64,000 bases of DNA from Arthrobacter sp. SPG23 (lineage in GTDB: Bacteria; Actinomycetota; Actinomycetes; Actinomycetales; Micrococcaceae), in contig NZ_JYCN01000002.1 of the NCBI RefSeq assembly GCF_000876655.1, positions 20,352-84,351 of the forward strand. The letters are read 5' to 3'. The notes beneath the pieces were generated by a model, which did no database searches, had not been told where the DNA came from, and was given only the letters and a program-made list of their open reading frames with translations. Both the position numbers and the translations under genes were made by a program. Below are positions 8,683-18,602 of the stretch, piece after piece (position 1 is the stretch's first letter; each line of letters starts with the position of its first letter).

Positions 8683-9981
8683 TCAGGCAGGCTGCACTGT
8701 CTTGCTGGCCGGCGTCACCTCACGCTGCGCCGCCTGCGCGTGCGCGTGCGCCTGTGCCTGCCTGCCGAGCCAGTGCGCGCTTTCCTTTGGGGTCCGTTCC
8801 TGCGTGGTCCGGTCCACCGCGATGAGGCCGAACTTCGGACCGTAGCCGAAGATCCACTCGAAGTTGTCGAAGGCCGTCCAGGCGATGTAGCCGCGCACGT
8901 CTAAGCCGTCAGCCAGGCAGGACGCCACGCCGGCTACCGCTGTGCGGAGGTAGGCCACGCGCTGGGCGTCGTCGTCAGTGGACAGGCCGTTCTCCGTGAC
9001 CATGACAGGAATCCCGGCGATTCGGGCTGCCTCGCGGATGGTCGCTTCGAGGGCCTCAGGGTAGATTTCCTCGCCCATCTGGTTGGTCTCGGCCCCCTCG
9101 GGAGCGGGTACAACGCCGTCCGGCCCGAACACCGTCCGGCCGTACGTCTGGATCCCCACGAAGTCGTCGCCGCGGGAAGCCACCAGGAAGCGTTCGTTGA
9201 CCTCACGACGGATCCGGTCCGCCCGGTCCTGTCCGCCATCGGCTGCCTGGATGTCAGTGTTGGCCAGGGTCCAGCCGACCTGGAGTTCCGGACGGATTGC
9301 CTTGATGGCGGCCGTGCCCTCGCGGTGTGCTGCGAGCTTGATATCGAAGCCTGCCTCGGAAACCGTGAACTGGAACGGTGCCACGCGGCTCGGATCGATC
9401 CCGAGCCGGTCTGCCGCGGCCGCCCACATCGGCACTTCTCCACGTTGCTCGGCGGCCTCCCCGCCCAGGCCGAGTTCCTTCAGCAGCCACGGGAGGTTGG
9501 CTTCGTTGAGGGTGCAGGCCACACCGATCAGGTCGCCGAGGTGCCTCATGGCGCGGTCGCAGTAGCGGGCGAACAGTCCGGGCGTCCGCGAATCCTCCCA
9601 GCCGCCGGCCGCCAGGAGCCACCGGGGCGACGTGAAGTGATGGAATGTGACCACCGGGGTAAGCCCGTGCTCGTGGCAGGCCTCCAGCACGCGGCGGTAG
9701 TGGTCGAGCTCCGCCACCGAGAAACAGCCTTCTTCGGGCTCGATGCGTGCCCACTCCAGCGAGAAGCGGTAGCTGGTGAACCCCAGGCCGGCGATCAGGG
9801 CGATGTCCTCGCGGTACCGGTGGTAATGATCCACAGCGTCCCCGGACGGTTCGGCGAAGATCGTGCCGGGGAGCCTTTCCAGGAACCAGCAGTCACTGTT
9901 GACGTTGTTTCCTTCGACCTGGTGGGCTGCCGTGGCGACGCCCCAGAGGAAATCCTGCGGGAAGGCAAAAGAGTCGGTCAT
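8683..9981 (-). CDS. GH1 family beta-glucosidase
   Basis: 432-residue glycoside hydrolase family 1 enzyme. It opens FAFPQDFLWGVATAAHQVEG, the family signature. The acid/base glutamate is in CTLNEANLP near residue 159 (most relatives have NEP here) and the nucleophile glutamate is in VTENGLS near 328. AAAGGAACCAG precedes the ATG at 9981. There is no signal peptide, so it works inside the cell. The C-terminal tail (QAQAHAHAQAAQ) is a low-complexity repeat. It is divergent from the transporter operon and shares its operator region. Its likely job is removal of the glucosyl group after rhamnose has been cut off a plant glycoside. Confidence 0.92.
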   Translation of the reverse strand: MTDSFAFPQDFLWGVATAAHQVEGNNVNSDCWFLERLPGTIFAEPSGDAVDHYHRYREDIALIAGLGFTSYRFSLEWARIEPEEGCFSVAELDHYRRVLEACHEHGLTPVVTFHHFTSPRWLLAAGGWEDSRTPGLFARYCDRAMRHLGDLIGVACTLNEANLPWLLKELGLGGEAAEQRGEVPMWAAAADRLGIDPSRVAPFQFTVSEAGFDIKLAAHREGTAAIKAIRPELQVGWTLANTDIQAADGGQDRADRIRREVNERFLVASRGDDFVGIQTYGRTVFGPDGVVPAPEGAETNQMGEEIYPEALEATIREAARIAGIPVMVTENGLSTDDDAQRVAYLRTAVAGVASCLADGLDVRGYIAWTAFDNFEWIFGYGPKFGLIAVDRTTQERTPKESAHWLGRQAQAHAHAQAAQREVTPASKTVQPA

Positions 9982-10068
9982 CTGGTTCCTTTCGATGCAA
10001 GCGCCAAGCGGCTGTGCATGGGCTGACTGTCCATCCTCGGCGGTCGAGCCGGTCGGCGGGACCGGCAC

Positions 10069-10083
10069 TTTCATTAGTTGGAA
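10069..10083 (+). promoter_or_regulatory. Shared island operator site C (TTTCATTAGTTGGAA)
   Basis: 15-bp imperfect palindrome 87 bp before the beta-glucosidase start. It fits the consensus TTYCAWTGRNTGRAA except at position 8. Four further sites stand before other units of the island (10145, 20030, 23817, 30240). Confidence 0.6.
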
Positions 10084-10144
10084 GACTCCTCGCCGAAGCA
10101 CCTGGTCCGCCAAGCGCCTCCTCCGTGACGGCCACCACAGAAGT

Positions 10145-10161
10145 ATTTCAACCAATGAAAT
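10145..10161 (-). promoter_or_regulatory. Shared island operator site B (ATTTCAACCAATGAAAT)
   Basis: Perfect 6-bp arms (ATTTCA / TGAAAT) around five bases, 115 bp before the transporter binding-protein start. On the minus strand the core reads TTTCATTGGTTGAAA and matches the consensus TTYCAWTGRNTGRAA fully. The divergent gap therefore holds two sites, one for each direction. Confidence 0.68.
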
Positions 10162-10276
10162 CCTCGTGTCTCCAGCAAACAGCCGCCACTGATGCTTGAG
10201 GGGAGCCGGCGGCCACACGCCTGGCCCCCACAACTGCTTCCCTCCGTTGTCACATCAGAATGCAAAGGCGCACTAC

Positions 10277-11830
10277 ATGAAACTTCTGAACTCCACCGCA
10301 CGCGGGAGCTCCGCCGTACTGGCCGGAGCGCTCCTCCTGGGATCATTGACCGCCTGCGGCGGCTCCAGCCAGGCGACTGCCAAAGCGGACACCAGCAACC
10401 TGACGCTCGCCATCGATAGCGATTCTGCCTCGTTCGGGTTTGATCCGCTGCGTGTTGCCGACGCCCAGCGGCAGTTCTTTGAAGGCCTTTACGACAACCT
10501 CATGACCCTGCAGCCGGACGGATCCGCCGGTCCAGGCCTGGCCAAGGAGTTCAGCTACAACGCGGACAACACCGTCCTGACGCTTACCCTCAAGGAGGGA
10601 GTCACCTTTACGGACGGGTCCACCCTGGACGCAGCCCTGGTCAAGGCCAACTTTGACCGCCGCACGGATCCGGCGCTGAGTGCCTACTCGGCGGTCGCCA
10701 AGGGCGGCGCCCAGGAAATCACCTCGGTTGACGTCGTCAGTCCCACCCAGGTCTCCCTCACGTTTGCGAAGCCCCAGCCGGGTTTTGAAAAGAACCTCAC
10801 TGCCACCATGGGCATGATCGTCGGCAAGACCGGCGTCGCGGACACCGCCGGCCTGGCCGCCACCCCGGACGGCTCCGGCCCGTACACCCTGGATCCCTCC
10901 ACGGTGAAGGGCAACAAGTACGTTCTGGTCAAGAACGACAAGAGCCCGGACGCTTCAAAATACGCCTTCAGCAAGGTCACCTTCAGCGTCATCCAGGATC
11001 CCCAGGCGCGTGCCAACGCCCTCGTCTCCGGCCAGGCCGACGTCGCCATGCTCACCTCCCCCACGGTGGACTTCGCAAAGTCCAAGGGCCTCGGCGTCTC
11101 CCAGATCGGTGGAACCCTGCACACCATGGTCTCCTTCGACAAGACCGGAAAGACCGCCCCGGCCTTCGCCAGCGAGAAAGTCCGCCAGGCGTTCCAGTAC
11201 GCCATCAACCGCCAGTCACTGGTGGACGCCCTGCACAAGGGTGACATCCCCGCTTGGAACGCCCTGCCCAAGGATTCCGCCGGCTTCACCGAAGAGCTGA
11301 ACACCAAGTTCGCCTATGATCCGGCGAAGGCCAAGAGCCTCCTGGCCGAGGCCGGCTACAGCGACGGCTTTGAGTTCACCATTGTTGGCAGCGCTGAAAC
11401 GCAGACGGACCTGCAGGCCGTCCAGAAGGACCTGGCCGCCGTCGGGATCAAAATGAACGTCAAGATGGCCGCCTCAACGGATGAAGCCTTCGCGGCAGTC
11501 GCCACCACACCCCTCGGCTACGCCGCGCTCGGCTGGGACAACCCGGTTGGCCTGATGTACGGCGTGGTCCTGAACGGTTTCACCAATGTGCAGAAAGCCA
11601 CCGATGAGCAGCTGACGGCCGCTACCGGCGAGGCCGCAGCCGCTAAGGACGACGCCGCGAAGAAGACCGCCCTCACCAAGCTCAACACCCGCCTGGTGGA
11701 ATCCGGCTGGATGATCCCGCTCTACGAGTCACTCACCAACCAGGGCTACAACACCAAGAAGATCAAGCAGGTGGAGTTCGCCGGTACCAACGCCTACCCG
11801 CTGCTCTCGTCCTACAAGCCGGCCAGCTAA
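10277..11830 (+). CDS. ABC transporter substrate-binding lipoprotein, peptide/nickel/opine type (SBP family 5)
   Basis: 517-residue binding protein with a lipoprotein signal (GALLLGSLTACGG, Cys27). Family 5 features follow: the region around LTLAIDSDSASFGFDPLRV, LKEGVTFTDGSTLDAALVKANFDR near residue 105, and VRQAFQYAINRQSLVDALHKG near 305. The ATG at 10277 gives a normal short signal peptide; a longer reading from upstream does not. It heads a compact operon with permease, permease-ATPase fusion, ATPase, rhamnosidase and esterase. Peptide-type transporters often carry plant glycosides, so the likely cargo is a flavonoid glycoside or rhamnoside. Confidence 0.93.
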   Translation: MKLLNSTARGSSAVLAGALLLGSLTACGGSSQATAKADTSNLTLAIDSDSASFGFDPLRVADAQRQFFEGLYDNLMTLQPDGSAGPGLAKEFSYNADNTVLTLTLKEGVTFTDGSTLDAALVKANFDRRTDPALSAYSAVAKGGAQEITSVDVVSPTQVSLTFAKPQPGFEKNLTATMGMIVGKTGVADTAGLAATPDGSGPYTLDPSTVKGNKYVLVKNDKSPDASKYAFSKVTFSVIQDPQARANALVSGQADVAMLTSPTVDFAKSKGLGVSQIGGTLHTMVSFDKTGKTAPAFASEKVRQAFQYAINRQSLVDALHKGDIPAWNALPKDSAGFTEELNTKFAYDPAKAKSLLAEAGYSDGFEFTIVGSAETQTDLQAVQKDLAAVGIKMNVKMAASTDEAFAAVATTPLGYAALGWDNPVGLMYGVVLNGFTNVQKATDEQLTAATGEAAAAKDDAAKKTALTKLNTRLVESGWMIPLYESLTNQGYNTKKIKQVEFAGTNAYPLLSSYKPAS

Positions 11831-11848
11831 TACCCGGCCAGCTACTCA
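11819..11848. repeat. 15-bp tandem repeat over the binding-protein stop codon
   Basis: Two degenerate copies of CCGGCCAGCTAATAC (11819-11833) and CCGGCCAGCTACTCA (11834-11848), followed by a third CCGGCC. The first copy contains the TAA stop codon. It is one of several 15-bp arrays in this island. Confidence 0.65.
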
Positions 11849-11853
11849 CCGGC

Positions 11854-11898
11854 CCTGCCGGGGCTGCCCTCCATGCAACGGAGGGCAGCCCCGGCAGG
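11854..11898 (+). terminator. Strong stem-loop between binding-protein and permease genes
   Basis: A perfect 19-bp stem (11854-11872 with 11880-11898) and a 7-base loop, ATGCAAC. It has no T-run and lies inside the operon, so it more likely protects the binding-protein mRNA or partly terminates transcription, giving more binding protein than membrane subunits. Confidence 0.8.
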
Positions 11899-11919
11899 TC
11901 CTGACCGATGGAGGTCACC

Positions 11920-12861
11920 ATGGCACTATTCATTTCCAAGCGCCTGCTGATGGCGCTCGCCACCGTGCTGGTGGTTGCGGTGCTGGCATTCCTGCTGGTG
12001 CACGCAATGCCAGGCAGCCCCGGAGCTGTTTCGCTCGGAGCCGGCGCGTCCCAGGAGGCCATCGACGAGGTCAACCAGCGCCTCGGCTGGAATGATCCAC
12101 TGCTGGTCCAGTTCTTCGGCTGGCTGGGTGGTGCGGTCCAGGGCGATCTCGGGATCTCCCTCATCGACGGCCGCTCCGTGTCCGCTGACCTGGCCAACCG
12201 GCTCCCGGTGACCGCGTCGCTGGCAGCCGGAGCGACAGGGCTGAGCGCTGCGCTGGGGATCGTCCTCGGCGTGACCGCCGCAGTCCGGGGAGGCATTGTG
12301 GACCGGATCGTTGGCGGGATCTGCGGTCTGGCAGTAGCCCTGCCGTCCTTCTGGATCGGCATCATCTTCGTGTACCTTTTCGCCGTCCAGTCCTCGGTCT
12401 TTCCAGCCACCGGCTACGTTCCCTTCGAGGTTTCCCCGCAGGACTGGGCCATGTCCCTGGCGCTGCCGGTGATCACCCTGGCCGTGGGCGGTGCGGCGTT
12501 CATCGCCCGTCAAACCAGGGCTTCCATGCTTGAGGCGCTGCAGCAGGAACATATCCGTACGCTCCGTGCCACAGCCACGCCCGCTTGGAAGATCCTCTAC
12601 GTCCACGCCCTCCGCTACGCCAGCCTCCCCATCGTGGCCGGCATCGCCCTGCAGTTCATCGGTTTGTTCGGCGGCTCGGTCATCGCGGAGCAGCTGTTCG
12701 CCATGCCGGGCCTGGGCCAGGCAGTCCAGAACTCCGTAAGCACCCACGACGCCCCGTCCGTCCAGGGCGTGGTGGTCATCGCCACTGTTGTGGTGGTGGC
12801 TGTGAACCTGGTGCTGGAACTCGCCACCAAGTTCCTCGACCCGAAGTTGCGTGCCTCATGA
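11920..12861 (+). CDS. ABC transporter permease (DppB-like)
   Basis: 313-residue permease. The first membrane helix is LLMALATVLVVAVLAFLLVHAMPG; LGIVLGVTAAVRGG and the EAA-type segment LRATATPAWKILYVHALRYASLPIV (about residues 210-234) follow. The ATG at 11920 is preceded by GGAGGTCACC; the in-frame ATG at 11908 would put this ribosome site inside the gene. It overlaps the next gene by ATGA at 12858-12861. With the fused permease-ATPase and the second ATPase it forms a complete peptide-type importer. Confidence 0.92.
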   Translation: MALFISKRLLMALATVLVVAVLAFLLVHAMPGSPGAVSLGAGASQEAIDEVNQRLGWNDPLLVQFFGWLGGAVQGDLGISLIDGRSVSADLANRLPVTASLAAGATGLSAALGIVLGVTAAVRGGIVDRIVGGICGLAVALPSFWIGIIFVYLFAVQSSVFPATGYVPFEVSPQDWAMSLALPVITLAVGGAAFIARQTRASMLEALQQEHIRTLRATATPAWKILYVHALRYASLPIVAGIALQFIGLFGGSVIAEQLFAMPGLGQAVQNSVSTHDAPSVQGVVVIATVVVVAVNLVLELATKFLDPKLRAS

Positions 12862-14873
12862 TCCCCTCCGTCGCTCCCGCCCCGCTCCAGCGCAAGAACG
12901 CCCTCGCCCGGTTCTCCGCCCACCGCCTCTTCGCCTCCCCGGGCGGCGTGGCAGGCGTCATCTGGCTGGCGGCCATCGTGGCCGCATCGCTGACAGCCCA
13001 GTGGTGGCTGCCGTACAAGACCGAAGACCAGGACTTCACCGCCGTGCTGTCCGGCCCCACCGCGGCCCACTGGCTCGGCACGGACGAACTCGGCCGGGAC
13101 CTCCTGAGCCGTATTTTCGCTGCCGCCGCGGGCACCCTCGGAACCTCACTGATCACCGTGATTGTCGGCGTCGGGCTTGGAACGGTCCTGGCGATGCTGG
13201 CGGCCGCCGCCGGCGAACGCGTTGAGGCGGTCATCAGCCGCGTCACCGAAATCATGATGTCCCTGCCCGGCACGGTGATCATCCTGGCCGTCATCGGCGC
13301 AGTGGGGACCAACATTCCGCTGATCATGGCCATCCTGGGCGTCCTCATCTCCGCCGGCATCTACCGCGTGATGCTCGGCCAGGCGAAGTCCCTCCAGTCC
13401 CAGCTCTACGTGGACGCCGCCAAGGTTGACGGCGTCAGCACGCCGGGCATCAGCCTCCGTCACATCCTGCCCGGACTGACCAACACCATCGTGGTGCAGT
13501 CCGCCCTCATCTTCGCCGTCGGCATGCTCATCCAGGCCGGTCTGGCGTTCATCGGCTTCGGCCCGCCCATCCCGCAGCCCAGCTGGGGCGGCATGATCCA
13601 GGGCGCGTCCCAGCACGTCTACGATGCCCCGTGGCTGATGGTCCCCACCGGAGCCGTGCTGGCGTTGACTGTCCTGGCCGCCAACGCGATCGGCAACGCC
13701 CTGGGCAAAACGCCCAACGCCACCTCCTCCCACCTGCCGTCAGCGGCGGCCCGCCGCCGGCGCGCCAGTGTTGTGGCTGCAGTCGGAGCCGCCCCCGTGG
13801 CTGCCGCGGGGACCCACGACGCAGCGGCCAAGGGCCAGTTGAGCGTCCGCGGACTCTGTATAGGGGTCGACGGCGGAACTCCGCTGGTCACGGACGTCTC
13901 GTTCGACGTCGAGCAGGGGACCGTGTTGGGGCTCGTTGGCGAGTCCGGTTGCGGCAAGACCATGACCGCGCTGTCCCTCCTCGGACTGCTGCCCTCCGGC
14001 GTCTCGGTAACGGGCGGGCAGATCCTGTGGAACGGCAAGAACCTGGCTGCCGCCACGGAACGCGACATGGAAGGCATTCGTGGCCGGGACATCGCGCTGA
14101 TCTCCCAGGAACCCATGCGGGCCCTGGACCCGATGTTCACCGTGGGCTACCAGCTCACCGCCGCCATCCGGCGGCTCCGGAAAACGGGTAAGGCAGAGGC
14201 CCGGAATGAAGCCCTCAGCCTGCTGGAAAAGGTGGGAATTGTGGATGCCGAACGGATCCTCAAGACCTACCCGCACCAGATCAGCGGCGGCATGGCCCAG
14301 CGCGTGGCCATCGCCCTGGCCCTCTCGGGCCGGCCGCGGCTGCTGGTGGCCGATGAACCCACCACCGCGCTGGATGTGACGGTCCAGGCTGAAATCCTGT
14401 CCCTGCTCCGCTCGCTGGTGAAGGACACCGGCATGTCTGTGGTGATGGTGACGCACGACCTCGGCGTCGTGGCGGATATCTGCGACAACGTCGCCGTGAT
14501 GTACGCCGGCCAGGTGGTGGAAAGCGGCCGGACCGCCAACATCCTGGACAACCCCCGCCACCCCTACACGCTGGCCCTCCTTGCCGCGGACCCGCACGCC
14601 AACTCCGCGGCTGACATGCCTGAACGGCTGGCCACCATCAGCGGCCAGGTCCCGCAGCCCAAGGACTGGCCCGCCGGCTGCCGCTTTGCGGCCCGCTGCC
14701 AGTTCGCCGGATCGGCCTGCGCCACCCCGGTGCCGCTGCTGGCCTCCGGCTCCGAGGAGGGACTGGTCCGCTGCGTCAAGGCCGACGAACTGGCCGTGGA
14801 AGGCCTGGAGTGGCTTGCCACCGAAGTGCCCACGCACCGAGTACTGAAAATCGTTGAAAAGGACCTGGCATGA
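12858..14873 (+). CDS. ABC transporter permease/ATP-binding fusion (DppC-DppD-like)
   Basis: 671-residue fusion. Residues 1 to about 295 are a DppC-type permease (membrane helix [22 protein letters not shown]-like [21 protein letters not shown]). An Ala-rich linker follows, then an ATPase with Walker A GESGCGKT near 360, signature [11 protein letters not shown] near 475 and Walker [13 protein letters not shown] near 494. The C-terminal Cys-containing oligopeptide-transporter domain ([14 protein letters not shown]) completes it. The fusion is continuous with no frameshift; such fusions occur in actinobacteria. Start and stop overlap both neighbours by ATGA. It pairs with the single DppF-like ATPase next to it. 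Confidence 0.93.
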   Translation: MIPSVAPAPLQRKNALARFSAHRLFASPGGVAGVIWLAAIVAASLTAQWWLPYKTEDQDFTAVLSGPTAAHWLGTDELGRDLLSRIFAAAAGTLGTSLITVIVGVGLGTVLAMLAAAAGERVEAVISRVTEIMMSLPGTVIILAVIGAVGTNIPLIMAILGVLISAGIYRVMLGQAKSLQSQLYVDAAKVDGVSTPGISLRHILPGLTNTIVVQSALIFAVGMLIQAGLAFIGFGPPIPQPSWGGMIQGASQHVYDAPWLMVPTGAVLALTVLAANAIGNALGKTPNATSSHLPSAAARRRRASVVAAVGAAPVAAAGTHDAAAKGQLSVRGLCIGVDGGTPLVTDVSFDVEQGTVLGLVGESGCGKTMTALSLLGLLPSGVSVTGGQILWNGKNLAAATERDMEGIRGRDIALISQEPMRALDPMFTVGYQLTAAIRRLRKTGKAEARNEALSLLEKVGIVDAERILKTYPHQISGGMAQRVAIALALSGRPRLLVADEPTTALDVTVQAEILSLLRSLVKDTGMSVVMVTHDLGVVADICDNVAVMYAGQVVESGRTANILDNPRHPYTLALLAADPHANSAADMPERLATISGQVPQPKDWPAGCRFAARCQFAGSACATPVPLLASGSEEGLVRCVKADELAVEGLEWLATEVPTHRVLKIVEKDLA

Positions 14874-15877
14874 GCATCGAGACGGCGGAACGGCAGGACA
14901 CGGCGGCAGTTGCGCCGGAGCAGCCCATGCTGGAAGTCAAGGACCTGGTGGTCCGCTATGGCCGCGGGCGGAAGGCTGCGGCCGTGCCGGCAGCAGTGGA
15001 CGGGGTGAGTTTCAGCATCCTCCCCGGCGAGACCGTCGGCCTGGTGGGGGAGTCCGGTTCAGGAAAGTCCACCATCGGCAAGGCGATCCTCGGCCTCCAG
15101 AAGAGTGCAGGCGGCACCATCGCCTACCAGGGCGAGGACATCACCCACGCCGGTGCTGCCAAGCGCCGTGCCCTGGGCGGCGAACTGCGGGCCGTCTTCC
15201 AGGACCCCAACTCCTCGCTGAATCCGCGGCAGACCGTCGGTGCTTCGCTGGCGGAACCGCTCCGGCTCCGCGGAGTTACTGCCGCGGAGGCGCGGGAGAA
15301 GTCCGAAGCCATGCTGGAACGCGTGGGCCTGCCCCGCGAAGCCGTGGACCGCTATCCCAGCCAGTTCTCCGGCGGCCAGCGCCAGCGCATCGCGGTGGCG
15401 CGTGCCCTGATTTGCGACCCCCGGCTGGTGGTGTGTGACGAGGCGGTCAGCGCCCTGGACCTTTCCACCCAGGCGCAGGTGCTGAACCTGCTTGCCGACC
15501 TCCGGGACGAGCGCGGCCTGAGCTACCTGTTCATCGCCCACGACATTTCGGTGGTCCAGTTCCTCGCCCAGCGGGTGGTGGTCCTGTACCGCGGCCAGGT
15601 GATGGAAAGCGGACCCGCGGCCGCAGTGACTGAGGCGCCCAAGCACCCGTTCACGCAGGCCCTCGTGGCTGCCTCACCGGTGCCGAGGCCCGCGGAACAG
15701 GCCCAGCGTCGGGCGGCGCGCGAAGCCCTAGGTGTGCGTACTGCCGCCGCCGTGGCGGTATCGCCGGGCGGCTGTCCCTTCAGCCAGCGCTGCCCGCTGG
15801 CAACGGAACTGTGCACCTCTGAACGGCCCGCGCTGCGCAAGGTGGGCGCATCCGACGTCGCCTGCCACTACGCCTGA
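14870..15877 (+). CDS. ABC transporter ATP-binding protein (DppF-like)
   Basis: 335-residue ATPase with Walker A GESGSGKST near residue 60, the Q-loop region AVFQDPNSSLNPRQT near 108, signature FSGGQRQRIAVARAL near 166, and Walker B LVVCDEAVSALD near 186 (the usual P of DEPTS is A here). The C-terminal oligopeptide/dipeptide transporter tail has three Cys-containing stretches (GGCPFSQRCPLATELC). ATGA overlaps the fused permease-ATPase gene, and the rhamnosidase gene begins 7 bp after the stop. It powers the importer as a heterodimer with the fused ATPase domain. Confidence 0.93.
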   Translation: MSIETAERQDTAAVAPEQPMLEVKDLVVRYGRGRKAAAVPAAVDGVSFSILPGETVGLVGESGSGKSTIGKAILGLQKSAGGTIAYQGEDITHAGAAKRRALGGELRAVFQDPNSSLNPRQTVGASLAEPLRLRGVTAAEAREKSEAMLERVGLPREAVDRYPSQFSGGQRQRIAVARALICDPRLVVCDEAVSALDLSTQAQVLNLLADLRDERGLSYLFIAHDISVVQFLAQRVVVLYRGQVMESGPAAAVTEAPKHPFTQALVAASPVPRPAEQAQRRAAREALGVRTAAAVAVSPGGCPFSQRCPLATELCTSERPALRKVGASDVACHYA

Positions 15878-15884
15878 GGAACCC

Positions 15885-18602
15885 ATGTTGACTGGACACT
15901 GCGCATCCCGGAATCCCGCCCGCCTTCGGACCAATCATCTGGCAGAAGCCTTCGGCATAACCAACACCGCCCCGCGGTTCAGCTGGACGCCGCCGCACGG
16001 CACCGTCCGGCAGACGGCCTACCAGCTCAGCACAAGCAACGGCTGGGACACCGGGCGCGTGGACTCGGACGTGCACGGCTTCGTGCCCTACGGCGGGCCG
16101 GCTCTTGGTTCCCGCGACCGCTTCGAGTGGAAAGTCCGGACCTGGAACGTGGGACCGGACGGCACCGAGGCGCTGTCCGGCTGGTCCGAGCCCATGGCCG
16201 TGGAGCTGGGCCTCCTGCACCCCGGCGACTGGAGCGCCCGGTGGATCGGCCCCGACGAGCCGGTGATCCCTGCCCCGGCGCAACGCCCGGGCTATGCCCT
16301 GCACCGCGACTTTGTCCTGGAGGCCGTGCCGGATGCCGCGCGTGCCTATGCCACGGCGCACGGGATCTATGAGCTGTTCATCAACGGCCAGCGGGTGGGG
16401 GACCAGCAGCTCACCCCCGGCTCCACGAGCTACCGCAGCACGCTGCAGGTCCAGACGTTCGATATCGCTCCTTTGCTCCGGCCCGGCTCCAACACCGTGC
16501 GTGCCGTCCTTACTGACGGATGGTTCCGCGGTTCCTTCGGGTTCACGCGCGACGCCGACATGTACGGAACGCAGACTGCTTTCCTGGCGCAGTTGGAACT
16601 TGGGTCCGGGGGAGGATGGACGGTCATCGGCACCGACGGGTCGTGGCTTGTTTCCGCGACGGAGATCCTCGCCGCGGACCTGATGGCGGGCCAGCGCGTG
16701 GACCTCCGGGCGGCGGCTGTCCAGGGTGAAGCAGCCCGGCATGCCGTTCTGCGGGAAGGCAGCTTCAGCACCCTGACCGGTCCGGTGGCGCCGCCCACCC
16801 GGATCGTGGAGGAGCTCGCCCCGGTCTCCATCAGCCGCCTCGGCAGCGGCCACCAGATCGTGGACCTGGGGCAGAACATCAACGGCTGGGCCCGGCTCAA
16901 CCGGCTCAGCGCCGCCGGGACCGAAGTAACGCTGGTGTACGGGGAAGCACTCGACGCCGACGGCGAGGTGACCCGGGACCACCTCCGCCCCATCGACTTC
17001 AAGAACCCCGGCCAGTTCCTCGACGCCGGGCAGGTGGATTCGGTGGTCTCCGCGGGCGTGCCAGGCGAGGTGTTCGAACCGCGGCACACCATCCACGGCT
17101 TCCAGTTCGTCTCCGTCCGCGGCCTGGCTGACACCCTGCAGCCGGAGGACATCGTCGGCTGCCTGGTGCAGACCGATCTGGAGCGCCTGGGCACCTTCAG
17201 CTGCAGCGACGGCCGGCTCAACAAGCTGCACGAAATCGTGGACTGGAGTTTCCGCGGCAACGCCTGCGAGGTCCCCACGGACTGCCCGCAGCGTGAGAAG
17301 GCGGGCTGGACCGGCGACTGGCAGCTCTTTGTGCCCACGGCCACGTACCTCTACGACGTGGCGGGCTTTTCGCGGAAGTGGCTCAACGATGTCCGCGCCG
17401 ACCAGTGGGACAACGGAGTGATCGCCAACATCTCGCCGTCGCCCGGACCCGACGTAACCAGCGCCGAATTCATGGCCTTCACCAACGGGTCCGCGGGGTG
17501 GGGAGACGCGATTGTCATGGTGCCCTGGGAGATCTATCTCGCCACGGGGGACACCGGCATTCTCGACGAGAACTGGGACGCGATGAACCGGTGGCTCGGC
17601 TTCATCCGTAGCTCCGCCGAGGGGAACCGGCACCCGGCCAGGGCGGCGCTTCGCCCCACCCCCGAGGAACACGAGCAGTACCTCTGGGATACCGGCTTCC
17701 ATTTCGGCGAATGGATGGAACCGGGCGGTCCGGCGCCGGACCTTTTTGCCTCCCGGTCCATGGACAACGGCATAGTGGCCACCGCGTTCTACCGGCACTC
17801 CTCCGCCATCATGGCCGGGATTGCCGCCGTCCTTGGCCGGGACGCCGAAGCCCGCGAACTGCGGGAGCTGTCCGAGAACGTCCGCTGGGCCTGGCAGCAC
17901 GAATACCTGCTGCCTGACGGAACAGTATCTGACCAAACAGTGCGCGGAGGCACCCAGGCAAACTGCGTGCGGGCGCTCGCCTTCGACCTGGTGCCGGACG
18001 CTGCCCGCGACGCCGTCACGGATCAGCTCGCCAGCCTGGTCAGGGACGCGGGCATCCACCTGGGGACCGGCTTCCTTGCCACGCCGTACCTGCTTCCGGC
18101 GCTCGCCGACAACGGACAGCTGGACCTGGCGTACGAGCTGCTCATGCAGGACTCCGCTCCGTCCTGGCTGGTGATGGTGGACCGAGGCGCCACCACCATC
18201 TGGGAGGACTGGAACGGCATCGGCCCGGACGGCTCCGTCAAAGGTTCACTGAACCACTACAGCAAGGGTGCCGTCGTTTCGTTCCTGCACCGCTACACCG
18301 CCGGACTGCGCCAGGCGCCCGGGAGTGCGGGCTGGGAGCGGGTCATCATCGAGCCGCGGCCGGGCGCCGGGCTGACCTCCGCCAGCACCTTGCACTGCGG
18401 CCCGCAGGGCCTCATCGAAGTGGACTGGACCATCGACGACGGCGTGCTGGCGCTCACGGCGACCATACCGTCCGGTACCACTGCGGACATCCGCCTGCCC
18501 GGTGAGCCGGCCACCGCCGTCGGGCCCGGAACCCATACCTTCGCCGCCGCTTCGGCGCGCAGCGCAGATACCTCACCGGATCTCCTAAGGAGCACACCAT
18601 GA
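15885..18602 (+). CDS. GH78 alpha-L-rhamnosidase (first copy)
   Basis: 905-residue glycoside hydrolase family 78 enzyme. The N-terminal beta-sandwich begins RLRTNHLAEAFGITNTAPRFSW. The (alpha/alpha)6 barrel carries the catalytic block VPTDCPQREKAGWTGDW near residue 463, with the general acid in CPQRE, and TTIWEDWNG near 770 with the second glutamate. The start at 15885 follows GAGGAACCC. No signal peptide is seen, so the glycoside is probably imported first by the adjacent transporter. The stop overlaps the esterase start by ATGA. It should remove terminal alpha-L-rhamnose from rutinosides, neohesperidosides or similar compounds. Confidence 0.93.
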   Translation: MLTGHCASRNPARLRTNHLAEAFGITNTAPRFSWTPPHGTVRQTAYQLSTSNGWDTGRVDSDVHGFVPYGGPALGSRDRFEWKVRTWNVGPDGTEALSGWSEPMAVELGLLHPGDWSARWIGPDEPVIPAPAQRPGYALHRDFVLEAVPDAARAYATAHGIYELFINGQRVGDQQLTPGSTSYRSTLQVQTFDIAPLLRPGSNTVRAVLTDGWFRGSFGFTRDADMYGTQTAFLAQLELGSGGGWTVIGTDGSWLVSATEILAADLMAGQRVDLRAAAVQGEAARHAVLREGSFSTLTGPVAPPTRIVEELAPVSISRLGSGHQIVDLGQNINGWARLNRLSAAGTEVTLVYGEALDADGEVTRDHLRPIDFKNPGQFLDAGQVDSVVSAGVPGEVFEPRHTIHGFQFVSVRGLADTLQPEDIVGCLVQTDLERLGTFSCSDGRLNKLHEIVDWSFRGNACEVPTDCPQREKAGWTGDWQLFVPTATYLYDVAGFSRKWLNDVRADQWDNGVIANISPSPGPDVTSAEFMAFTNGSAGWGDAIVMVPWEIYLATGDTGILDENWDAMNRWLGFIRSSAEGNRHPARAALRPTPEEHEQYLWDTGFHFGEWMEPGGPAPDLFASRSMDNGIVATAFYRHSSAIMAGIAAVLGRDAEARELRELSENVRWAWQHEYLLPDGTVSDQTVRGGTQANCVRALAFDLVPDAARDAVTDQLASLVRDAGIHLGTGFLATPYLLPALADNGQLDLAYELLMQDSAPSWLVMVDRGATTIWEDWNGIGPDGSVKGSLNHYSKGAVVSFLHRYTAGLRQAPGSAGWERVIIEPRPGAGLTSASTLHCGPQGLIEVDWTIDDGVLALTATIPSGTTADIRLPGEPATAVGPGTHTFAAASARSADTSPDLLRSTP

